64,000 nt of DNA from Ascaphus truei (GCA_036426205.1 CM071568.1:122595149-122659148); one strand, 5' to 3'; positions 21,601 to 31,951 are shown, numbered from the stretch's first letter. Notes: generated by a model not told the origin, from the letters alone. A program made the numbers and translations.

Positions 21601-24600
21601 GTGATATTTTGAGGTCCATATTAAATGGAGTACCACACCCACCCTCCCCATTTATGGACTGGCATACACCTCCCCTTTCTGGTATGGCCCTATTCTAAAA
21701 TAAGGGACACTTTCCCTAACTGTAAAAAACAATAGGTGATCATACATCCCTACACATATAGTTCCATACTTAAACAGGACATACTCTGTGTAGAATGAGA
21801 TCCCTTATCTCTTACACTTCTCCTGAGAACCTCCCTCTAGAACCTTCTACAACTCTACATATACCTATTTGTGACATCACAGGTCACCATGCCTACAGTG
21901 AGAGCGGTTAGAATTTATACTTATGTAGCCTAGTACACCCCCCCCCCCGCTTGATCAGGAGTGTGGGGGCGGCCATGTTGTTAGGTGCGCATGCGCATTG
22001 TAGCGAGGCACGCATGCGCAGTATCCAGAGTGTGGCAGCCATTTTAGGACAGCTCCGCAGATGCAGCGCAGGACTACAAGTCCCAGGATCCTCTGGGGGG
22101 AGGAAAACATCACATGGGACTGTCCCATCCAATACGGCTCTGAGGAGAGGAGGAATAGGATATCCTCCGCGCGCGGAAAGCCCACGCTTCAGTCCCGAGA
22201 GAGCCAGAAAGGAGGCAAGACATGTCCAAGGAGCAAGTAAGCCCCTGGACTAGGCCAGAGCTTGCCCTAAGTCCCAAGTTAGGCCCCGATCCTTGCTTAG
22301 AGTATTGTAGGGAAGGCCTTAGAAAGGGCTCTCACTCTTAGAGATCCACCACCAGCACCACTGCGCCGTCGGATGGATGTCCACGTGGTGACCTGCGGCA
22401 TTTGGACGAGACCGCACGTGACCACCATCTGTAAGGTGTGACCGGATTTATGTTGGAGGCCTGCTGCGTGGGACCTGATCCAACCCCTTGCCAAGTATTC
22501 CCTGGTTTGGGATGTTGACCAGGGAGGTACCACCGTGCACCTACACATCACAGGGGGAGGGGGGAAGGGAAGGTAGCTCTACCTCACACTTTGGGGTGGG
22601 TTGCTCGTGTGGACACCGGGGCTCTAGGTGCCCTCAGTACTTTGGGGGAACCACTCATGTTATTGTATTGGTGTATCATACGGTGTGCATTTATGGTTAT
22701 ATTGTGTACAGTAAAGAAGTTATATTATATTCAGTTGTATAGTGTTTATTGGTTCCTGTGAGGGGTTATCCCGCCAACACTGGGATCCCTCATAGGTGGA
22801 GGCGTTGCACGCAAGGAGAAAGAGCTCACCCTGGGCTTAGGCCACCTGTGAGTAAACAGGTACAGCAGCACACGTAGTTGCCAGCGTAGTTCCCTTAGGC
22901 ATAGGGAAATGGAGCCACACTTAATATCCTGTACCAGGTGATGGGCTAAACATCTTCTAGAAAGTGGGCAAGGCTCGGTTTCTGCCCAGTCACTCTGTAC
23001 CATGTGATTGGGACAGGGGCATTACACTGCAGTAACCCATACAGTTAACCATCTAAAGCCTTTAACCCCTTAAGTGAATACAGTAATTCCAATGGGGGGG
23101 GGGGGGGTCACAAATATTTTCCCTTATTGTGGAATTTAACTCGCTCTGCACATTTATAAAAGCATTGCACAGAGGTTACTATGGATGCTGTTAGGAGTAA
23201 CCTTGAGTGCCACATTCATTTCCCCACAGGACTTTATGATTAAAGTTCTCACATATCATGTGACAACCAGGTATTTTGACAAAGGCATTGATTGGGATTA
23301 AGACGTTTTGTAAACATTAATCCATGAGGTAAATTTGTTTGGCATTTTGAGATTTTGATGACAATTCACAAAAGTGTTTACAAAAACAGCCTTGAACAGT
23401 TCCCTTCATCTTTATATCATATATAACATGGGCCTCTGCTTACAGGCCACAGCCTAAAACACAGCTATTTATCATACATTGCCATATGTTGGTCAGATAG
23501 TAATGATACATGGTACAGTAGCATGACAGCTGAAATATTCTTGTTCAGTGACAATGTGCTGGGTAAATTCTATGCGGTATAAAGTGGAATACCTTGAATA
23601 AAAGTCTATTATTAGTACTCATACAATAGGGACGGGAAAGGGTTAGTTGCCGTCGTGTGCCCCTCACCTCCTCTGCCTGTTGTGGTACAGAATGTTCATT
23701 CTGAAAGCTTTAGCCCTCAGAGCAATACTGTAGCCAATACTTCCCATTCCAATGATGCCAAGTGTAGCCTCTGTGATGTCATCACCCACCCAGTTCAGAT
23801 CAAAATGACTGGTTTCGGGTGAACATGCAATTCGGTTGCCTGTAAGATAAAATGCACACAATATAATTAGCTAATTTGAGTCTTGGGCATTTACACGGCA
23901 CTGGGGCCTAATTTACAAGAGTAAATACTATTCCTTAAGCCCTGAGCTGCTTAAACCTTCACTGCCAGAGAGCCGGTGATACATTACACAGGTGTGCTGC
24001 AGGTACTCTGGCACTGAAGAAGTCTTGTAGTACATACAGTGCTGTTATAATTAGTTTTTAGCTATACTTGGGTGCAGGGCTGCCGAAAGAGCGGGAGAGC
24101 CGGGACAAGTGGCTGTAGGGGGCCTGGCAGACGGAAAAAGCAGGTGCAGCCGGGCTCGGCTCTCTCCCAGCTGCGAACCTTCCTCACTCTGTCTGATGTC
24201 GGCGCATGCCGGAAGTAAACTGGGCCTCAGCTTTCGGCGCATGCCGGTATGAGAGGGAGGCCTGTAAGCTCGGCATAGGACAGAGTGAGGGAGGCCCGCA
24301 CCTGGGGGAGAGCTGGGCCCGGCAGCAATTGCTTGTGGGTGTATTTTTATATGTATTGGGGGTTATATTTTTATATGTATGTATCCATGCCTGGTCATGG
24401 CTACCAGTCTGCCCTACCTGACATGCAAGCCATGGTAAGGGCAGGCAGTGTCAGGACCAATCATGGGGTTTCCCCACACAGGAGACAGGGGTGGAGGTGG
24501 GACTAGGCCTGGGTTCTGCCCAATCCTGCGTTCAGACCTGGTACCTTCCCCCTACTGTACTTAAGGGGCGGCACCACTAAATTTAGACAGTTGTCTCTGC

Positions 24601-26169
24601 CATTGAGACAGGTAGCACACAGGATTGCCTGTGCATTGGCATCCCCTGTTCCTCTTCCCCTTGGGGGAGAGTGAGTGTTATCATTCCCCTGGCCCTGCTA
24701 GAGGGTCAGGGAATAGTAAGGACTGCCTGGGTGCCCTTGACCCAGTGTGTAGTTCGAGGGACCATCCAGAGGCTGAAGATCTGTGTAAGCTGTATTGGGC
24801 AGAAGCCCTTTGTATATTATGCTGAAGTAGAGGAATAAACCGGTTCCAGTTAACTATACCTCCTGCCTAGTGTGCAATCTTTCTGGGGGGAGTGGAGAAC
24901 GTTTTTTCTGTATGAGATTTCCTCCATACATCTGGAGCCTGCAGCAGATGGAGGCACTGTGTACCCAGAGATAAACAACTGTAATGTACTCCAGAAGCCT
25001 GTCCAGAAGTCCCCACTACTATCGGCGGATGAATCGGCACCCTGTGAACCAACAGGTAGTCAGCACTACACACCATGTAATGACAGAATCTCCCAAGGGG
25101 TGGGGGAAACACCGTTACATGTATGGAGAGAGGGGGTGTATTTTTATATATATATATTAGGAGGTGGGGTGTATGTTTATATGTATTGGGAGGGGTGTAT
25201 TTTTATATGTATTGGGAGGGGTGTATTTTTATATGTATTGGGGGATGTTTTTTTTAATATATATTTTACATGGGGGATTGTGTGAGGGGAGGGGGGATTG
25301 ATTGAGAGTGGGTTAATTGACGGAGAGTGGGGGCGAGTGAGAGGAGAGAGGGGTGAGGGAGTGATTGAGGAAAATAGGGAGTAAGAGTGAGGCGCAGGGA
25401 AGAGAAATACATGTGAGCCGGGGGGGGGGTTGAGGGGGGGGGGGGGAATTGGTGGGGGGGGGGGGGGGGGGGGGGGTATTGGGGGGGGGGGGGGTGTGAG
25501 AGGGGTCGAGTGAGGAAGAGGAATTAAGAGAATTCTCCGGACTGGAGAGAAATACATGGGAAGAGATGGGAAATAGGGAGGGCTCGTGAGATTGTGAAAT
25601 GGAGGGGTGGGGGCTCGCAGGACTGCTGACATGGAGGGGTGGTCACACAAGAGGGTTGGGGGGGGGGGGGGGTCCCCGGACGTAACTCTAGTCCTGGGCC
25701 CCGGGAAATCTGTCTGCAGCCCTGCTTGGGTGTAATGAGTAGGTTTCACCTTTTATAATATGTATGATTCTGAATACTGGTTTGTGTTACCTTCCGGTAT
25801 ATTTTTGGCAGACGACAACATCAGAGCCATTCCCACGTCTGCAGTCGCATCATCTCCCACGTGTGGTGTGTTGGTCACTTTAATGCCGTAGCTTGATATA
25901 AGCTGTAGATCCAGGTGATCCACCCCAGCTCCAGAACTCCCAATGACTTTCAGGTTCGGTAGAGATTCCAGGAGCTCGCGGTCAATTTTAGGCATATGCC
26001 ACCACAACAGGATAACTTGTATCTTTTGGGAATATGCATCCTTATCGTTTAAAAATTCCTCAAGATACACTATTTGGAAGTGCCTTTTAACAATAAATTC
26101 ATACTTTTCTGGGAATCCAAAGGATCCTCCAGTGTGTGATAACAGAGCATAAGCGAGCTCATCCATTTC
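15423..26169 (-). CDS. D-2-hydroxyacid dehydrogenase gene (glyoxylate/hydroxypyruvate reductase-like), three exons, 3' end missing
   Basis: The gene reads right to left with exons at 26169-25791, 23839-23668 and 15601-15423. Introns of 1,951 and 8,066 bp have GT-AG ends and the phases match (1, then 2). The product is an NAD(P)H-dependent 2-hydroxyacid dehydrogenase, expected to reduce glyoxylate, hydroxypyruvate or a similar 2-oxoacid in the cytosol. About 243 codons are present; the family is usually near 320-330, so one final exon of about 60 codons, holding the catalytic Glu and His, is missing. No frameshift or internal stop is visible, so the gene is probably functional. The start may be ATG at 26166 or an upstream exon. 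Closest in style to vertebrate reductase-B or 2-ketogluconate-reductase-like proteins rather than GRHPR itself; that subfamily call is an inference. Confidence 0.85.
15632..15669. repeat. (CA)n(TA)n microsatellite
   Basis: Compound dinucleotide repeat just upstream of the acceptor of the 15601 exon in gene orientation. Confidence 0.95.
15940..16581 (+). mobile_element. LTR-A, 5'-truncated
   Basis: Ends GCATACCGTTACA and contains the family's CTCCAATCCAGACC-type repeats (16360-16440) and the GGGGTGAGCAT string before the end. The TGTAAGG start is missing. A TATA box (CTATATATGC) precedes the hairpin at 16189. It lies in intron 3 of the dehydrogenase, antisense to the gene. Confidence 0.6.
16189..16222 (+). 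promoter_or_regulatory. LTR-A TATA box plus hairpin
   Basis: TGCTCAGCC and GGCTGAGCA pair perfectly around a 16-base loop; TATATATG directly precedes. Same arrangement as at 6212 and 37502 but with a different loop, so the stem is more conserved than the loop. Confidence 0.6.
16590..16985 (-). mobile_element. LTR-B-like fragment
   Basis: CpG-rich DNA with GCGCATGCGC strings and an inverted GGACTACATGTCCCATGAG, as in the upstream part of LTR-B copies at 10560 and 22070. No termini are visible. Confidence 0.35.
18002..18731 (+). mobile_element. Solo LTR-A inserted in the DIRS element
   Basis: Begins TGTAAGGAATTG and ends GCGTTGCA. A perfect 5-bp duplication ATCTC flanks it (17997-18001, 18732-18736). 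DIRS coding sequence stands on both sides, so the LTR is younger than the DIRS copy. Contains the family's CCCAGACC/ACTCGG repeats at 18440-18640. Confidence 0.88.
20153..20356 (+). pseudogene. DIRS tyrosine recombinase fragment
   Basis: An open stretch of 67 codons with KMAFLIALMSTRRLWELQAL, which fits the first catalytic-box region (Arg in the xTxxRxxEL pattern) of DIRS recombinases. Sequence to 20600 continues the domain in other frames, so the enzyme is broken. Confidence 0.7.
20690..21923. other. Unassigned intron sequence
   Basis: No coding or recognisable repeat structure beyond short A- and T-rich tracts; part of intron 3 of the dehydrogenase. Confidence 0.5.
21924..23026 (+). mobile_element. 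LTR-B family long terminal repeat
   Basis: Begins TGTAGCCTAG and ends GGGGCATTACA. It contains GCATGCGCATTG strings, a GGACTACAAGTCCCAGG string, a TA-rich stretch with GTAAAG (22700-22745), and the internal TGGAGGCGTTG motif at 22797, 229 bp before the end, preceded by GGGATCCCTCATAGG as in the other copies. Flanking four bases do not match. Confidence 0.6.
23027..23667. other. Unassigned intron 3 sequence
   Basis: AT-rich with a G run at about 23094-23107; no gene or element recognised. Confidence 0.5.
23668..23839 (-). CDS. Dehydrogenase exon: NAD-binding motif
   Basis: The acceptor TTATCTTACAG joins in phase 1 to the previous exon. It encodes the interdomain stretch and the Rossmann dinucleotide motif LGIIGMGSIGYSIALRA (GxGxxG), then NILYHNRQRR, where the basic residues after the strand fit NADP(H) preference in the glyoxylate-reductase group. 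It ends in phase 2 at AG/GTGAGG. Confidence 0.9.
24380..25119 (+). mobile_element. LTR-B relative nested in the hAT element
   Basis: Begins TGTATCCATGCC and ends ACACCGTTACA; a 4-bp duplication TGTA flanks it (24376-24379, 25120-25123). It has a promoter-like CTTAAGGGGCGG (24560), the polyadenylation signal AATAAA near 24834, and the internal TGGAGGCACTG motif at 24949, 170 bp before the end. The order of signals fits U3-R-U5. Confidence 0.7.
25124..25680. repeat. G-rich low-complexity DNA
   Basis: Begins with TTTTATATGTATTGGG units, then GAG-rich units, with G runs at about 25420-25494 and 25656-25672. The minus-strand open frame is a proline-rich artefact. The runs could form quadruplexes and are error-prone in assemblies. 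Confidence 0.85.
25791..26169 (-). CDS. Dehydrogenase exon: N-terminal catalytic domain
   Basis: The acceptor is a T-rich tract followed by AAAGCAG. The exon begins GAA ATG GAT GAG and reads EMDELAYALLSHTGG onward. It includes the substrate-domain strand LPNLKVIGSSGAGVDHLDL and VTNTPHVGDDATADVGMAL, the typical N-T-P-(D/H)-x-x-x-x-x-A-D stretch of the family. The exon ends in phase 1 at GAAG/GTAACA. The initiator could be the ATG at 26166, four bases into the exon. Confidence 0.88.
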
Positions 26170-26317
26170 CTGCTTTAAAAAAAAAAACACAGTGACAATA
26201 CTGTATGTTTCTGAGCTGTTAGTTTAATGAACAACTAATGAATTCCACAAAAAGAACAAGTAGATTTCTTAGGCCGCGGGCATAGTAAAAAATACCGCGC
26301 TGAGCCAGCACACTTAC

Positions 26318-26395
26318 CTCCTGCATCTTGTATGTGTGTGGCTTTAGCAGGCTCGTGCGGGCGCATGTGGAGACGTGCTGAATTGCAGCCGACAT
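26318..26395 (-). CDS. Candidate first coding exon of the dehydrogenase, inside the MITE
   Basis: From ATG at 26395 the frame reads MSAAIQHVSTCARTSLLKPH then TYKMQE and reaches a consensus donor GAG/GTAAGT. This joins in phase 0 to the exon at 26169 across a 148-bp intron. A further in-frame ATG lies at 26449. Against it: the sequence belongs to a transposon, has no recognisable homology, and the next exon has its own ATG. A true non-coding first exon may lie further right. Confidence 0.3.
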
Positions 26396-26433
26396 ATTAA
26401 ATTCAGTTTTCTCGCTTACCGGAGCGAAGGGCC

Positions 26434-26445
26434 GGTCACGTGACC
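26434..26445. promoter_or_regulatory. E-box/CLEAR palindrome with CCAAT and GC boxes
   Basis: GGTCACGTGACC is a 12-bp palindrome containing the CLEAR/USF motif GTCACGTGAC. A CCAAT box (26454-26458) and GC-box-like CCCCGCCTCCCGCC (about 26476) follow. All lie in the MITE. A promoter role for the dehydrogenase is an inference. Confidence 0.35.
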
Positions 26446-26639
26446 GCAAACAGCCAATGGGAATGAGGGACTAGCCCCGCCTCCCGCCATGCCTACGTCC
26501 CGCCCCCAAAGCACGCTCACTGCCTCGCCTGCCAGGACGCAAAAAAGCACCAGCTTGAGCAGGCGCGGCTGAGCAGGAGCACGGCTCAGCGCGGCCCGAG
26601 GCACCATGCCCGCGGCCTTAGAAGTAGACACATGAAAGA

Positions 26640-27059
26640 AATATGAGATTTTAAATACTAATTCAATCTGTGAAGAACTCATGTATTTTCACTAAAAGAT
26701 ATCACTACCTGCAAAATAATAGGAAAGGGAGTAAGCTTAATACAGCAATGTACATTACCACCAAGTTCTCTGGGGCCACATTACAGTTAATTGCTGTGGA
26801 AAGCACGTGGATTGGATGTGACAGTGACAGCTACCCAAAGAATGTTACAGTATTCTCTGATACACATTGGGTCATATAAATCCACACGCCCCTTTGATAT
26901 TGTTTTGAAATGTAAAAAGACTGTATAGATTTATATTTTTGGCTTATAGTTTGTTAATGTTTTGATATCTGATTTTAATATAGAAGCCAATAGTAACCAG
27001 TCAGTAGACTTTCTATTATATTATTCTGGAACCAGGCTCACTTGTAGCATGTAAGTCCA
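26640..27059. other. Unassigned AT-rich DNA
   Basis: Upstream of the dehydrogenase in gene orientation. No exon recognised; a non-coding first exon here cannot be excluded. Confidence 0.5.
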
Positions 27060-27715
27060 TATAGCTTAATGCTGAGTCCCCGCTTGCCCTGAGCGCGCTT
27101 TGTGCTTGGTGCGCTTACCTTAGTCAATGTGGATCGTTACATCCATGCTCATGCTGTGCGCGCGCGCTCATGCGTGGGCACACACGCTCACCCACGCTTG
27201 GTGCTTGGCTAAACAAAAAAATTTAACTTTCGAGCGCACACAATTTGCCCGCAATGAACTCCCCCTCCCCCCCCCCCCCCCGCGCGCTTCCGAAATAGCG
27301 AGGACACCAGGCGCTCATGCTTGGAGAGCTGATGCCGTCACCGCTCTCAAGCATGAGCGCGGTCAGCGCCAGCAGGGGGGGAGGAGTGTAGGAAGAGAGA
27401 GAGTGAGAGAATGGGGGGTGGGAAGGGGTATGAAAAGGAGAGAATGTGGGGTGGGAAGGGAGAGGGAGAATGAAGAAGGGAGAAAGGTGGGGGGAAGGGA
27501 GAGAGAGACTGGGGGGAGGGGGAGAGAGACTGGGGGGAGGGAGAGAGAAAATGGTGGAAGGGAGGGATAGAGAGAATGGAGGGAGGCCCATTCTTCCAGG
27601 CCCATACCTACTCCCCTCATAGCTCCTACCCTTCACATCGATCCTTCTCCCCATCCCCCCCATAGATCCTTCTCCTCTTCTTCTCCCCTCCCCCCCCCCA
27701 AAAAAAAAAAGATGA
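27060..27715. repeat. GC-rich dispersed repeat followed by GA/CT low-complexity DNA
   Basis: 27060-27240 resembles 5370-5510 (TCCCCGCTTGC, TGAGCGCG). 27360-27600 is built of GGGAGAGAGAGACTGGGGGG units. 27590-27700 is a CCCATACCTACTCCCCTCATAG stretch also seen at 35700-35830, so the two sites carry the same composite repeat. Confidence 0.65.
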
Positions 27716-28128
27716 AAGGTTCTTGTCATTACATTTTTTTCTTGACCCAACTAAGTAAACATTGTTTGGTTTTGAAGGAACTAAAGAATAGAAGAAAAGA
27801 GGTCACAGTAAATGAAATCACCTAGCAGCACATTACATGGCAATTTCATTCCTACGGCTTTCATTTATAACCTCATCATACAGTACCAAACACTGCAAAC
27901 ACATCTATATAACACAGTGTAATATATAACACTGTGCTGAGATGCATGCCAAATCTAGGGGACATATACTTTTGGGATATTCCGGTAGAAGTTCACCCTT
28001 TTAGTCCAATTATTATGTACAAAATAGAACAATGTTTTTGCTACTGAAAATAAAATATAATTACATGAAAGTAGCACAAAGTTTGTGTGAATTTTTATAG
28101 TAAATTAAAAAAAAAAACTTTTTTGTGT
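27716..28128. other. Unassigned AT-rich DNA
   Basis: No gene or element recognised. Confidence 0.5.
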
Positions 28129-28640
28129 ATTTGCATGTCTCAGACAGATCTGCCACCCTGGCTTGCTCCATTAGCGTTTAGCAAACAGTGATTCAACTAA
28201 GGGGCGTAGATATAGCCCAGGCAGCCCGGGCAAAGCCCAGGGGCCCGCTCAGGGCCGCCGACAGGGGGGAGAGCAGAGACATTTGGTCCAGCAGTCTAGC
28301 CGACGACCACAGAAGGCAGGGCCCAATTTACCTGTCTTTACCCATTATCGCCCCAGCATACAGCGCTTCCACTGCAGCAAGGGATAAACAAGGTTGAAAC
28401 ATGTCTGTGAGTGGGTTTAATGGCTTTGCATCTCATCCCAGCCTCTGTCTAAAAGCTGTGTTTAAAACAGCATGCATTGGCTTGAGGATTTGCTTGTGTA
28501 ATACGATCTTGAGACAAAAGGTGGCACTGAGTGCTCATTTGCATGTCATTTCCCAGAATCCCTTGCTGCAGTGGAAGCGCTGTATGCTGGGCGATAATGG
28601 GCAAAGACAGGGTTGCAGACCTGTCTAATACATGCAAATG
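28129..28640. mobile_element. Palindromic (foldback) element
   Basis: Long inverted arms. The left arm (28129-28160 plus 28331-28385) pairs with 28553-28640 through TTGCATGT, AGACAG-CTGC, CCCATTATCGCCCAGC and ACAGCGCTTCCACTGCAG. The loop region is about 170 bp. No coding capacity. A related piece occurs near 3773-3815. Confidence 0.7.
28161..28330. mobile_element. 170-bp insertion in the left arm of the palindromic element
   Basis: Interrupts the arm exactly between CCCTG and TCTTTA. The 4-bp direct repeat CCTG (28157-28160, 28331-28334) flanks it. GC-rich, with GGGCCGCCGACAGGGGGG inside; family unknown. Confidence 0.55.
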
Positions 28641-28662
28641 AACATACAGTAATATTTACAGT

Positions 28663-28699
<37 letters not shown>

Positions 28700-29789
28700 A
28701 AGAAATTAACAGCCTATCCCTTTGTAAGGACTAACTCACATCCCCAGTCCCTATCTGCAGGTCTGGGAGGAAATGCCTCTTTGCAACCTAAGACCTTGAA
28801 GTCCAAAAGAAGTACCTGAAAGCAGGGGGCCCTTCATGTCAGTCTTTGGGTCTAGGTCTGGGTTGGTGTCCGTTGAGAGGCCAGCCTCCGGCGAGTTCCT
28901 GGGTTCAGTGCACCCTGGAATAGTGGTCTCGTACCTGGTATCCTGCTGGCAGCACACAGTCCTTCTTTGTGCTGAGGAGTCTCCCTGTCAGTTCCCAGTA
29001 GGAGGCTTTTCTAGCTGTCTGATTAGCCAGGTGGAGACTGGTTGTCTAGCTGCATTTAACAAGCTCCCTGCTGGATTCCTCAGGCCACTAAAGACTTATA
29101 TTGAAGCCTCGTTAAAACAGGGTTAAGTCATTGTTACAAGGACCCTGAGAATTTAAGGAGTAGAATGTAGGAGTACAGGATGATATAGCAGGTGATGAAA
29201 TAATATTGCTGAAATTAATATACAGTACTGTTGAAATGGATGATATATTACTGAAATAGACTGGGGGGGTCTCTGGAGAAGTATTGAAGGCGATGTTCTG
29301 TTTCCATTTTGTCTGTTCTGTTATGTTTTTAGTGTCCATTTTGTGTGTAAGAATGTGTGTGTGTGTGTGTGTGTGGTGTGAATGAGATTCGCTCACAATA
29401 GATTTACGACTGTGCCTGAAGTAACACCCACATTCCTGGTATCAAGAAATACCTGATTCCTATAGAGATGTTTTAATCCTATCCAGTTTTAACCAGGTTT
29501 TAATGATCTGTAAGATGATTGGTTTAAGAATTAAGGAGTGGTTATTATATTCTGCCTAGCAGCATATTTTAGACAAAGAAAATAAAGTGTATATAATGCC
29601 TGCTTGGACACTCCCTAGTAGAGAGTCTCATTGACGTTTGAATGTGAATGATCAAACTCTGTGCTGTACTATGCAATAAACTACTCATTATCTACGACCC
29701 GTGTTTGTGAGTTTGCAAACAACAACACAGGTTTTAACAAACATACTGATAAAGAGCACTGCTGTGTAAAGACTGTTGTAATTGGGCCA
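28641..29789. other. Unassigned DNA with microsatellites
   Basis: (TA)n at about 28664-28696 and (GT)n at about 29354-29376. No exon seen; open frames are short and without known motifs. Confidence 0.5.
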
Positions 29790-30500
29790 GGAGGTCTTTT
29801 TCAAGTGACTGGAATAACAAACTAGTAAAAAGTCCATAATATAGTCCAACAAACATGAATAAAAACTTATGATAATCCCCCCTACATACCCCACGTGGTT
29901 CTTCATCTGTTCTCTTCCACATTCTGACAAGTGTGTAAGTGTGCGATCCGGTCTCCAGTCACGGTAACATCATCAAGCCCTCCCATCATCCATCATGGTT
30001 CTTGATAGGTCCTGAACTCTCGTGAGATTTTCTTGTCGTCATCATTGCAGGAGGATCCGGTCCTCTCCTCACTCGCGTCGCCTTTGGCTCCATTCCATCT
30101 TCGCGCACGACGCAGTGTAATTGCGCATCGACACGTGTCCTCCAGATTCCACAATGGGGATCATGGGGGAGGGATTAAACCTGGCATGTAGATACATCAT
30201 CACATGTGGGGAAGGTGGTCATCACTTAAGGGGAGAAAGATTAGAATCATCAGTGAGATAACACACCAAGTGCCACTATACCCTAAAAAGATCATTAAAA
30301 AATGTTTAAAAGAAACGGAAGGCTTATTTCTTTTCTTATTTTCATTATTTTCTTACTGTAGGTCATTAACAGCACCCACCTTAGTCTCAAGAAAAGGAAA
30401 TAGAGCGGTGAAGAGATCAGCAGCAGCAGCATCTTGATGGTCCGTGGATGAGAAAAGCATTGTGCAGACATATTCCATTCACCTGCTGTCTAAAAAGCAA

Positions 30501-30842
30501 TTAAGGGACAAAAAAATCATTAAGTCCTCTTGGGAAGACTGTGTCCAATGTAAACATCCAAAATGCTTCTCTTTGTAATAAAGCTTTGTCTTTATCTGAG
30601 CCTGAAAATGTTTTTTTTTGCACTTCCTCAATTCCCATAAGCTTTAAAAAAGCCACAGTGTGTTTATATTCCGTGCAGTGTGATATCAATACTGTCTTCT
30701 CTTTCTTACCATTGATCTTGCTATCATGCTCTATGAACCTTGTCTTTAACATCCTGTTGGTTTTACCAACGTATATTAACCCACATGGGCACTTTATTAA
30801 ATATATAACGTTGGTGGAGGTACATGTGATCCTACTCTTTAT
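30501..30842 (-). pseudogene. PLE GIY-YIG endonuclease domain
   Basis: NVIYLIKCPCGLIYVGKTNR is the GIY-YIG motif with the PLE-typical Cys pair; KTRFIEHDS follows. The tail LLQREAFWMFTLDTVFPRG and LND matches other PLE C-termini. The domain is open in this copy although the RT is dead. Confidence 0.8.
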
Positions 30843-31507
30843 TTTGTACTTCTGACCATTTCTAGGATGGAAAAATTAATCACCAGTATTGAGGCTGTTG
30901 CAGACAGAGCATCCAAAGCACTTATAACACCCATGCCTTGGGTTACTCAAGAAGTGTGATGTAATGTAGTGTTTTTTGTCGTCTGCTTAGATAAGGATAT
31001 CTTTTCATTTTGCCTCCTTTGATACGCAAATCTGAGTTGGTCATTGCAGGCAGAGCCCAAAGACTTATCCATCTGAAGCACCTTCCAGTGTTTGCAAATA
31101 CTGTTTTCAATAAACTTACTGTCAGTCGTGTATTTGCTTACAATGTTGATCCTCTCTGTATTTTTCTCCTGATGTGTAGTTATTATCTCTTTATTAAATG
31201 CCTTATTTATGATTGATTTCTTGTGCCCACGTAACATGAATCTCCTCTTCATGTCTGTCAGTGTCTCCTCCAGTGAGAAGGGTAACATTTTTATAAAAGG
31301 GTCCGGATGAAAACTTGAAGCGTGTAATGTGGAATTTCTGTCCGTGGGTTTACGATAGAGATCTGTGTATAAATGATGTCCATCATAAGAGATGAGTACA
31401 TCAAGAAACGATAGCTAGGTGGGACTCCAGTTATTCGTAAAGTGAACTGGTAATGGGAGCAGTTCAAAGTAGGTGAAAAATTGAACCAACTCCTCATCTG
31501 TTCCACC

Positions 31508-31951
31508 TCAGATAAAAAACAAGTCGGCAATGTACCGACAGTAAAAGATCATCTTACTGTAGTACTCAGTGTTGTAAATGTATTTTGCCTCCAAATCAGC
31601 CATATATAAGTTGGCATAGGATGGTGCGACATTGCTGCCCATGGCTGTACCCATGATTTGTAGGTAATAGTTGTTTTCATACCTGAAATGATTTTTGTGT
31701 AAAAGGAAGTGCAATAATAATAGGATAAAGTCAACAGGAGATTGTGTGGTATGTTCTTTTACTAAAAATTTCCTAACCGCATCTATGACATCAACATGTG
31801 GGATGATGGTGTAAAGACTAGTAACGTCCATAGTGACAAGAAGAATTTTTTTGTACTGTAATGGCAGTGTTCTAATTTTGTCCAGAAAATCGAAATTGTC
31901 CCTAATATAGGAACAAGACAATGACAATTGATTGCAAAAATTGATCCACAA
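31508..31951 (-). pseudogene. PLE reverse transcriptase fragment
   Basis: 147 codons with the Penelope RT motifs LLVTMDVTSLYTIIPH and MGTAMGSNVAPSYANLYM, then CRYIADLFFIW. The catalytic box normally reads YIDD (FIDD in the PLE at 53540); here the first Asp is Ala (31523-31534), which should abolish polymerisation. Confidence 0.8.

Larger units (their letters stand above)
24075..25724. mobile_element. Non-autonomous hAT-type DNA transposon
   Basis: Terminal inverted repeats CAGGGCTGCCGAAAGAG and (right end, inverted) CAGGGCTGCAGACAGAT. A perfect 8-bp target duplication CTTGGGTG stands at 24067-24074 and 25725-25732. An 8-bp duplication with CAGGG termini is diagnostic for hAT. It has no transposase and lies in intron 2 of the dehydrogenase. 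It was later invaded by LTR DNA (24380-25119) and expanded by G-rich low-complexity DNA. Confidence 0.85.
26272..26617. mobile_element. Harbinger-like MITE
   Basis: Inverted ends start GGCCGCGGGCAT and continue to CCGCGCTGAGCC about 30-40 bases in on each side. The trinucleotide TTA flanks both ends (26269-26271, 26618-26620), as in PIF/Harbinger insertions. It is CpG-rich and 346 bp long, has no transposase, and sits immediately upstream of the first certain dehydrogenase exon. Confidence 0.7.

Noticed and set aside
25177..25749. 190-codon proline-rich open frame, minus strand
   Set aside because: Antisense of G-rich low-complexity DNA.
30501..30842. GIY-YIG domain as a stand-alone homing endonuclease or repair nuclease gene
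   Set aside because: It directly follows a Penelope RT on the same strand and has the PLE-type Cys pair; it is part of a retroelement.
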